In this document: piece by piece, positions 10,612 to 17,496 of the stretch | Position numbering within the stretch: position 1 is the first letter of the stretch | How the letters are laid out: the number at the start of each line of letters is the position of its first letter | Assembly: GCA_033085395.1 (NCBI GenBank) | Contig: JANQBS010000512.1 | Location: 1 to 17,496, forward strand | Direction: 5' to 3' | Length of the DNA: 17,496 nucleotides | DNA from: Xanthoparmelia taractica | Taxonomy: Eukaryota > Ascomycota > Lecanoromycetes > Lecanorales > Parmeliaceae | Program-made: the position numbers and the translations under genes | Notes under the pieces: model-generated | Databases searched by the model: none | What the model was told of the DNA's origin: nothing | Seen by the model: only the letters and a program-made list of their open reading frames with translations

Positions 10612-10647
10612 TCCAAGTCATCACGTACATCCAAGTCATCATGTACA
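10612..10647. repeat. 18-bp tandem duplication at the regulator's 3' end
   Basis: Two adjacent 18-bp units, TCCAAGTCATCACGTACA and TCCAAGTCATCATGTACA, differ at one position. The second unit contains the stop codon of the regulator gene (TGA on the minus strand at 10641-10639) and its last codons. The duplication therefore adds sequence after the stop, and whether the ancestral end was the same is unknown. Confidence 0.7.
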
Positions 10648-12372
10648 TCGCAGCGTTTGCCGCAGTTGCGCGAGCTTCTGTTGCACCTGGTTCTTCAGGT
10701 CACTCAGTACCTCTCTATCGGCCGTATCTAAGACGGGTCCGGGTAAGACTGGCTGCTGCGAACTAGAAAAAACGAACTTTTGGGGAACTGTCCCGTTTAC
10801 GCTGAGCGGGCTGAGCGGGATTTGAGGTGCCAAGCATTGATCCACAGCCTGTTGTTGGCGGTCTATGAGATACGAGCAGAGCTGTACAACCAAGACCAGC
10901 CGCATATCTCCCAGTGCCGTCGCGTTCATGGAAAGACCGTGATAAGCATCGTGTTGTAGGGCAATGAGAACCCCCATGTAGATTTCCAGGAGCAGCGCCC
11001 CACACGCCATGACCAGATGGCGGATAATCTGCCTCGTGTTATTGCACTGTTGCTGGCTTCCACTCCAGGAGCCCTTCGTCAGCCTCAAATACATGCTGGT
11101 TTGGCCTGAGGGAGCAGCCGACGGTGTGGAGGCCGAGATGGCCGTGCACAAGTTGAACGATTCTACTGATTTTTTGGCTTGCAAATCACGTAGAGTGTCC
11201 AGCAGACTATGCGAGGCAGAGAAGACATCATGCAGAATGCCATGACCCACTGTGGCTTTCGTCTCAAGCGCAGGATTTGAACAAGGACCTTCACTTTAGG
11301 CAGGAGCATAGACTGATGGGTGTGCATTCATGTTGGTGGAATCGTGACCACAAGAGAGCCACGCGGCCACCGAGTCGAAGGCGGCAGCATCGATGAGCGG
11401 AATCTGTCGATCATTCGGGAGACGGCACGAAGTTGATTCCGCCGCTTTCGCCAGTGTATGGCTTGAGTAGCGTAATGAAGAGAGACGCGTGCTTAGCTGG
11501 GACAGCTGCGCGATAACAAGGTTGGGCCAGCTCATGTATTTGTCCAGGAACATATTCATCGTGCCATCGCCGCCGCCCTCAATGCTTTTGTCCATGTTGC
11601 TCCTGCTGCTACCATCCTGTTTCTCAAGAACGCCACCCGCAGGCTGACCGTGAGCGTACGCTTGAGGATGACATCGACTCCTAGGGCGAGGAGGCTGAGT
11701 TGGCGAAGGAGGGTCAGGCCCCTCTCGCGCACTGCCGTCGTCCCCAAAGATGTCAACGGATGCCGAGCTGGCATCAACATGGCACGGGTCGTGACTGATC
11801 CAATCGACTTCCAGGTGCGTATCGTCCCAGCTCAAAGTCTCCGTCCGTGGCCACGTACCCGTGGGCTCGTTCATGGACGTATCCATGAACCCGGCCAGGA
11901 AGGAGTGCTCATTCGTGCTTGGGTCGGAGGCTTGGGACGCACGTACACTCATCTCTGCGCTGGCATTGGGATCGAGATCGGCATCGGAGGCTTTAGTTTT
12001 GGAGTTAGCTGTCCATCAACAGTTCAACACCCAGGCAGCTCCAGTCATAGAGGCCACAGACTTACAGACAGCTGTAGTCTTGACAGGCTCGTGTGCGGTT
12101 TCTGAGCCTTTTGTGCCACTTGTGCCGCTGGTGGTGGATTCATCGGGCTGGCGGTATAAGCTCGGGCGGCCCTTTTGCAAGCTGACACTGTACACGCACT
12201 GGACGCGTTTTCGAGAACACCTGTCGCATACGCCACCGTTGCGGCTGTTTGCGCGGGTGCATCGCAACTTTTGTCTATAGCAGCGGTCACAAGATTGCCG
12301 TTGAATTGGTGCTGGTGGTGCTGTGGATGTTGTTGGTGATGTAGCTGGGGCTGCATGCGGGGTCGGTAGCAT
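10639..12372 (-). pseudogene. Zn2Cys6 transcription factor with AflR-type region, interrupted by in-frame TAA
   Basis: Probable pathway-specific nuclear regulator. Exon 1 (12372-12066) encodes a binuclear zinc cluster with C28, C31, C38, C49, C52 and C59 (CX2CX6CX10CX2CX6C). It is followed by a basic VSLQKGRPS-like linker. The donor GTAAGT at 12065 pairs with an acceptor ending at 11991 (75-nt intron) or 12009 (57 nt); both keep the frame. Exon 2 runs to TGA 10641-10639, 552 codons in all. The C-terminal part contains LLEIYMGVLIALQHDA and LVLVVQLCSYLIDRQQQAV, the style of the AflR regulatory domain. Odd: TAA at 11298-11296 (codon 334) splits the frame, and plausible coding sequence continues in the same frame on both sides. 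It could be a nonsense mutation; a 99-nt in-phase intron with a weak GTCACG donor would also remove it. If it is nonsense, the product would keep the zinc cluster but lose the AflR-type region. Confidence 0.8.
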
Positions 12373-12819
12373 TATGAAGGAAGAGTTTGGAGTAATGCGA
12401 AGAAGACAAGGTACCTTGAAACACTGTCAAACAAATTGCAGCACGGACATGTTTTATGTATGACAACCTGAAGCCTTGTGGTGTTCTTCCCAGACCGTCT
12501 TACACTCCATCAGGAATCTATCTGCTCAAGCCACTGAAAAATTAATCGCGAAACAATCAGAAGTATCTTATCTGATAGCGGCGTCAGCCAATAGAATTAT
12601 TCTTTCTTTTTTCCTATATCCTACGCACCCTATAGCACTCATTACCCACTTAGTAATAATCTCCGCTGCACCGGAATGCCCGAGTTCCTAGAGGTGATGC
12701 GGGGTCACGGCTAGGGGTATGTTGTACTACTGAAAAATTCTGCAAGGATTCTGCATATCTATGCTGAAGATCTCTGTCTAAGCACAGTAAGCAAAACCTC
12801 CGAAATTGGAAGCGAGACC
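12373..12819. other. Region between regulator start and truncated transporter
   Basis: These 447 bases hold the presumed promoter of the regulator next to 12372. Farther out they cover the place where the rest of the transporter gene should be. Reading on from the transporter's last good codon gives no transporter-like protein in any frame. A 71-codon plus-strand frame at 12476-12691 shows no domain. A short direct repeat ATTCTGCA occurs twice near 12737-12755. The transporter's 3' two thirds have been lost, and the breakpoint lies somewhere here. Confidence 0.5.
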
Positions 12820-13284
12820 TTACGTCAGCCCAATGAAGCCCATCAGTACCGGCCGCTGTTTTGGCTCCGCGCTGAAAGCGACTATGCTGGTGCCCCCCAC
12901 CGATATGCCAGCGCCGCCCACCCCAGCGATGGCCCGGCCAATAATGAGGGCCGTGCTATTCGGTGCGACGCCACAAATCAGACTGCCGAGCTCGAAGATC
13001 AATACCGAAATGATGAAGTTTATCTTGAGGTCAAAGTACTTGAAAGCCTTGCCCCAACTCACTTGGTCCAGAGATATCAGGAAGACCCCCATGATGGACG
13101 ATCCAGCAAGGAAGAATAGTCGTATACCATGCGGATAGTCATCTGCGGCAACTGCCTGCTCCGGGTTTTTCGTTTGGTCACTGTCGCTGGTCTCCTTCAG
13201 AGAAGCTTCCTTCTCCACCCCCGTCCCATGTGCGTCGAGAAATACCACGTTATCGTTCACGGTCGAGGCATTGGAATCGCTCAT
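12820..13284 (-). pseudogene. Major facilitator superfamily transporter, 5' fragment with internal deletion
   Basis: N-terminal piece of a fungal drug/metabolite proton antiporter that would export a product across the plasma membrane. The start is ATG at 13284 (residue 1, SDSNAS); the in-frame TTG further upstream is not a start. Seen: a hydrophilic N-tail (1-54), a first membrane segment (about 55-71, FFLAGSSIMGVFLISLDQ), then an abrupt join to GKAFKYFDLKINF (78-90), a second hydrophobic segment (about 88-105) and the GRAIAGVGGAGISVGG stretch (117-131). The family normally has some 35-40 residues between these parts, carrying TIVxTAIP and WYGSAY motifs; these are absent. After residue 153 a splice donor GTAAGG (12823) appears, but no following exon is found. 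Intact members have 12-14 membrane spans, so this fragment cannot transport. Confidence 0.86.
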
Positions 13285-13770
13285 TGTCGCTTTCCCGTGT
13301 GCCGCTGCCACTTTTTCCGAGGCTAATGATGAAAGCGTGACGGTAGGGTCAAGGCGTTCGTGACAAGCCAAGGGAAGCTCAAGACAGCAAGCGGCACTTC
13401 AAATTGCGCTTGCCGTATTAGAAAGTCTTACCGCGGGTCTAGAAAGTCAGAGCTAGGCTACGCAACACAAAAAAAGTGCGCGAGAGGAAGAAGACATAAG
13501 GTCAAGTAAAAGGCGGTGATGTACGGCCGAGAGCATTTCTTGGCATTTCTCCTGACATTCCTGTATATGTAAGATATGCTCATCGGTAAGCTCGTTTGTC
13601 CGAATGCTCGTCCGTTCGTCGGTACGGGGCGGAGATTAAAGTATGGCATGCTGCTTAGAAATAGAAGACAGCCAGTAAAGTCTTAGTAATGTACCTTAGG
13701 AATTTAAGACTTGTACTGTTGTACTGTACCTCGGGAAGTATTGGCGTAGAAAAACTCGCACGCACCACCA
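13285..13770. promoter_or_regulatory. Upstream region of the transporter fragment and island border
   Basis: GC-balanced sequence upstream of the transporter ATG, presumed former promoter. A 63-codon minus frame at 13458-13649 has no recognisable domain. An 8-bp direct repeat TTGTACTG occurs twice in tandem at about 13711-13726. Composition shifts to strongly AT-rich from about 13770. Confidence 0.4.
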
Positions 13771-13995
13771 AAAACATATATAAATTATTGATGATTGATT
13801 ATTCCCCTTATATCTTATTACTACTGCTTATAAAACTTAAAGCTATATATGTCTTACTTAGCTGATTTCTCAGTGTTTTATAATAGCTTCTAGATAATAT
13901 TACTAAGAGCTATCTTCTATATTTTTTCTATTACTAACTAGTCTTTTTCTATTTTTTTTTAAAAAGATTTTAATTTTTAATAAGTTCTTCTTTTT

Positions 13996-14462
13996 ATTCT
14001 ATATATTAGAATTTAAGAAAGATTTCTTCAAAGAAGAGATAGTTATTAGATATAGAATAAGTTTTAGTTAATACTATATTAAAAAAATCTTAGCTATTAC
14101 TTAGCGCTATATCGCTTAGTATATACAATTTAGAGATCTTTTAGCGTTATAGAGTCTCTTAGTAAATAAGCTTAAGTAAGTAATTTACTCTTATTAGAGT
14201 TATATAGTAACATAAGACTAGAAAAATATATATATATACTCGTTAATTATATAGACTAATTTTTAAAGAAATTAGATAAGAAGAGAAGAATTCGCTTATT
14301 TAAGCTTATACGTTAAGAGACTCTATAACGTTAAGAAATCTCTAGACTACGTATATTATGTATTACGTAAATATTAAGATATCTCTTAGTATAATACTAG
14401 TTCTAAGTCTAATAACTATCTTATCTCTTAAAAATTTATTTTTAAATTCTAATATATAGAAT
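13996..14462. mobile_element. Fold-back (long inverted repeat) element, RIP-degraded
   Basis: Two arms, about 13996-14180 and 14293-14462, are imperfect reverse complements around a spacer of about 110 bp with a TA run. Anchors found in both arms when one is reverse-complemented are ATTCTATATATTAGAATTTAA at the outer ends, GATAGTTATTAGA, then GTTATAGAGTCTCTTA, and AAGCTTAA at the inner ends. The outer ends ATTCTATATATTAGAAT are themselves nearly palindromic. The form fits a MITE or fold-back transposon, or two head-to-head copies of one repeat. No transposase is present. Confidence 0.7.
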
Positions 14463-14550
14463 ATATTGAAAATTAGATATAAGAATATTAAGAAAATAAA
14501 AGGTTAATTGAATACTCTTCTAAAGTAGGCTCTACTTAACATATAAAATT

Positions 14551-14620
14551 AAGTGGCTAGCAGAGCAGCTCCCGTGAGAAGGCTGGGAATTATCCCTACA
14601 TCAATATTTGAGGGCTAAAT
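14551..14620. other. Small GC-richer pocket in the AT-rich block
   Basis: About 70 bases with normal composition and several CpA/TpG dinucleotides (for example AAGTGGCTAGCAGAGCAGCT) interrupt the RIP-degraded block. There is no open frame, repeat partner or RNA fold I can recognise. It may be a fragment inserted after RIP or one that was single copy when RIP acted. Confidence 0.45.
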
Positions 14621-15396
14621 TTCAATAGAATAAATAAAAGAACTTATTAAAACTTTAAAGCTATATAAAAATAATAGGGAAAGAGTTTCTATTATAATAA
14701 TATCTTACGTATATTTTTAATACGTTACTTATATAATATAGATAATTATAATTAAAATTTATAAATAGAATTATTATTATTATCGCGTTATATAAGCGTA
14801 TAGCGTAATAATATATTAAATAGTATATATAATATTATTATTTATAAAAGCTAAGAATTTTTCGTTATTATTATTATTATTTTAATAATAATAATAATTT
14901 TCTTTAATTTTTCTTATATTTTAATATCTAATATATATATTACTAGAGTATCTAATCTTTATACGCTAACTAAAAAATAAATATAATTATTATAAATAGT
15001 AAAAGTTATTTAGGTTTTAAGAACGCTAACTACGCTCTAGCTATTAAGGAACGAGACTGTAACTAGAACTATTACTTAATATACTGGCTTTTAATAGGAT
15101 TAGATCTATTTATAAGACGAAAGACGAGAAAGAAAAGTGGAAATAAACTCGTAGCCCCTATATAAGAATAGATAACACGCTAGACTAGCTATCGTATAGA
15201 TCGTCGTATATTCGATAGTGTAAATAAGATTCTAGCGAACCTTAACTAACTTCACACCGTGACACTAGCTCGCTATAATTTATAAATCTATAATATATTG
15301 CTTCTTTCGCTCTATACTTTCATTATTTAAGAATATATATTATTATTATTATCTTCGTTATATTTAAAAGATTTTCTTCGAAGATTATAACTATCA

Positions 15397-15535
15397 GGCC
15401 TAGCGCTGCATGCGCCTTAGCGCCGACTACTCATGGGTCCAGAGTTCGTTGCGAGGTCATGGCGGGATTCATGACCTAGGGCCTTGGCGGGGCCTTGGCG
15501 ATTATATATTCTCTTCGCATGTCTTAGGGTTTTCG
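15397..15535. other. GC-rich unmutated pocket with hairpin
   Basis: About 140 bases of GC-rich sequence, with many CpA/TpG dinucleotides, sit inside RIP-degraded DNA. They contain a 7-bp perfect stem GGTCATG / CATGACC (15455-15461 and 15470-15476), then the direct pair GGCCTTGGCGG / GGCCTTGGCGA at 15480-15501. No coding frame is apparent. The structure looks like one end of a DNA element that escaped RIP or arrived after it. Confidence 0.55.
15480..15501 (-). repeat. 11-bp tandem pair, right terminal-inverted-repeat candidate
   Basis: Mirror partner of 3109-3130. On the minus strand it reads TCGCCAAGGCC then CCGCCAAGGCC. The AT-rich block resumes directly outside it (ATTATATATT). Together with the left pair it encloses the whole gene island and about 1.7 kb of the right AT-rich block. 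Confidence 0.45.
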
Positions 15536-17085
15536 TATTTCTTAGAGATTAGTTCTATTAGAACTTAATATCTAATAAAGAAATTATTATTATTTTAATT
15601 ATATATCTCTTATATTAATTAGATCGCTTATTAAGCGTTAGCGAATTAATTTCTTATAATTCTAATCTCTCTATCTTTCAAAGAAAGAGATCTATCGTCG
15701 CTACGATATCGAACTCTTTATCGAATTAAAATAAATATATCTTAAAGTAACGTAACTTTAATATTAATTTTTAAGAATTTATCTTAGAGAATTAAGCGAC
15801 TTTAAAAAAACGTTTTAAAAATTCTTAAGTAAAAAATCGTTATCTAGAATTAAAATAAGAGTTAATTAAGTTACGAGCACGTAATAACGTGCTACGTAAT
15901 TCGAACTTCTCTATTATTCTCGAGTATTTTATTATTAATTAAGTTAAGATTATTTATTATATATAAGTCTTAGAAGACGATCTTAATATATAGTAATATA
16001 AATACTTTTAGACTCATAGACTAAATAAAATTATCTTCGAGTTTTTTAAATTATTTTTACTCGACTTAATTACGAATTTAATAAATCGTTATTTATTCGT
16101 CTATAAAAAGTAAAAAGCGATAAAATAGTAATAAGATTAGAAGATCTTAATTTTTAAGATTTATCTAAAGAAGTTAAAAGCTTATTTACTCTTATTTACG
16201 AAGAAGTATTAAATAAACTTTTTTTTTTAGCTAAGCTACGATCTAAGTTAAAGAATAAGATTTTTAATATTAATAATATATCTAAATAGAGAAAAGAAAT
16301 TCTCATTATAATAATTATATAAAAAACGATTTTAAAGCGCGCGCGCCTTAATAGCGATAATTTTAATTCGAAGTAATTCGAGGAATCTAATAAAGATAAG
16401 TCTCTAAAGACTCGAATTTCGAAGTCTAATACGACTTCGAAGAATAGCGCTAAGTCTACGCGCACTTAAGAAAAGAATAAAAAACGCAAGACTAAGATCG
16501 CTAATTATAATATTAAAATATCTATTATTTACTAATAATATTAGATATTAGATTATATAAAATCGAATTACTCTAATAAGAATAAATCGATCGCTATCGT
16601 TGCGACGATATTGATAAAAAACGAATTAACTTCGTAAGCGTCTCTAAAGCGAAGTAAGAAAAATAAATAATAGAGATAACTTCTTTTATTATTACGAAGA
16701 AATAAATTAAGCTATAAAATAATTAGAGATAACTTATTTCTCTACTCGATTACGAAACGTATATTAATTTAATAAGATCTTTAATTATATATCGCTATCT
16801 TATCGTAAGCGAAAGCGCTTAGCGAGTAAAATATATACTATTATAATGCTTATTAGCTAAACTATTAAATAGTCGATAGCTAAGATTAAGGGCGATAGTG
16901 TAATATACTATTCTACGTCGTAGATTAAGAAGATCTCGATATCGTATTAAATATATTCGCGTTATATTAATTATAAATTTTATTTAACTCTACGATAACG
17001 CAATAACGATTTAAGATTAATATTAAAAAACTTTAAATTAAAGAATTAATTAAATTTACTCGAGAAATCGAGCGAGAGTTAAATA

Positions 17086-17264
17086 TACGGGCCGGAAAGA
17101 TCTGGTATATTTAGTGGGATATCCCATATTATACCGTATCATATTATATCATGAAAGGGTATTATAAGGGGGTTATATTAGATCACTTATAAAGATATAG
17201 AATAAGAAATTATTAATATTATAAAATAATCTAGGAAATTTCTAATATATGTAAAGATATTTTA
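17086..17264 (-). repeat. LTR-like repeat end, right copy of an inverted pair
   Basis: The reverse complement matches 1088-1255. It shares CATATATTAGAAATTTCC plus TAGATTATTT, an ATCATGATAT-like centre versus TCATGATATAATATGAT here, and a terminal CCAGATCTTTCCG plus CCCGTA. The unit edge on this side is near 17086. Differences between the copies are mostly transitions, as RIP would give. Confidence 0.6.
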
Positions 17265-17496
17265 TAATATAGATTATTTCTTATATTAGGTGACGAATAA
17301 GATAAGAAAATTCTAGATTAATATATAAATTAAGGCGAAATTAGTTTAAGTAATTATTAAACTTCGATACTTAATAAGTAATATTAAGATAAACTTTCTA
17401 TTAATTTAATCTCGCTAAATAAATATAATTATTCTAATAAATAATAACTAGAATAATAATTATAATATATTATTTTCTTAAATTATAATCTACGTA

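Larger units (their letters stand above)
13771..17496. repeat. Right AT-rich, RIP-degraded repeat block
   Basis: Composition and dinucleotide bias match the left block: TpA-rich, very poor in CpA and TpG, CpG retained. No intact gene is visible. The 89-codon minus frame at 16196-16465 is low-complexity and best explained by composition. The stretch 15540-17085 keeps protein-like spacing of charged codons around 16340-16700, with an A-rich, lysine-heavy plus-strand reading broken by many stops. It could be a dead retroelement gag region, but that is weak inference. Within the block lie the fold-back element at 13996-14462, two GC-richer pockets at 14551-14620 and 15397-15535, and the repeat end at 17086-17264. 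Confidence 0.8.

Noticed and set aside
11650..12280. Plus-strand open frames of 139-151 codons opposite the regulator
   Set aside because: GC-rich coding on the minus strand creates them; the minus strand has the zinc cluster and a good intron.
12476..12691. 71-codon plus frame as a lost transporter exon or small gene
   Set aside because: It is on the wrong strand for the transporter, has no membrane-transporter motif, and its hydrophobic part is short.
13369..13371. TTG upstream start for the transporter fragment
   Set aside because: Not a plausible fungal start; the ATG at 13284 fits the family's hydrophilic N-tail.
16196..16465. 89-codon minus frame in the right AT-rich block as a membrane protein
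   Set aside because: Its leucine/isoleucine/phenylalanine content follows from AT-rich sequence; no domain and no supporting start or splice context.
15540..17085. Retroelement gag/pol gene
   Set aside because: Only a vague lysine-rich reading with many stops can be seen; no zinc knuckle, protease or reverse transcriptase motif could be confirmed.
1..17496. tRNA or rRNA genes
   Set aside because: I saw no tRNA A/B box pair with a plausible cloverleaf and no rRNA-like conserved segment; a covariance search was not possible.

Overview
The window reads as filamentous ascomycete (Pezizomycotina) DNA. The genes have short spliceosomal introns (51-142 nt, GT..AG, with CTAAC- or CTGAC-like branch sites) and fungal secondary-metabolism families. 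They sit in a GC-balanced island of about 10.7 kb (roughly 3070-13770) between two extremely AT-rich blocks. The AT-rich blocks almost lack CpA and TpG but keep CpG, which is the signature expected of repeat-induced point mutation (RIP). I cannot name the genus from this sequence.

Layout: 1-3070 is a RIP-degraded repeat block. 3538-5347 (+) is an apparently intact four-exon cytochrome P450 of 520 aa. 6263-7313 (-) is an apparently intact two-exon 2-oxoglutarate/Fe(II) dioxygenase of 322 aa. 7777-9221 (+) is an FAD-dependent monooxygenase broken by three frame or splice lesions and one stop. 10639-12372 (-) is a Zn2Cys6 regulator with an AflR-type C-terminal region, interrupted by one in-frame TAA. 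12820-13284 (-) is a 5' fragment of a major facilitator transporter with an internal deletion and no 3' part. 13770-17496 is a second RIP-degraded block with a fold-back element and two GC-rich pockets.

Together the five genes look like the tailoring, regulation and export part of a secondary-metabolite cluster: two intact oxygenases, a decayed third oxygenase, a decayed pathway regulator and a truncated exporter. No backbone enzyme (polyketide synthase, peptide synthetase, terpene cyclase) lies in the window, so I name no product. The most parsimonious reading is a decaying cluster stranded between heterochromatic transposon relics, although the P450 and the dioxygenase could still be functional.

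The main structural observation is nested mirror symmetry. An LTR-like repeat end at about 1088-1255 recurs inverted at about 17086-17264. An 11-bp tandem pair containing CGCCAAG at 3109-3130 recurs inverted at 15480-15501. The whole gene island therefore sits between two nested pairs of inverted repeats. Whether this marks a mobile or invertible segment or just unrelated transposon insertions cannot be settled from this sequence alone.
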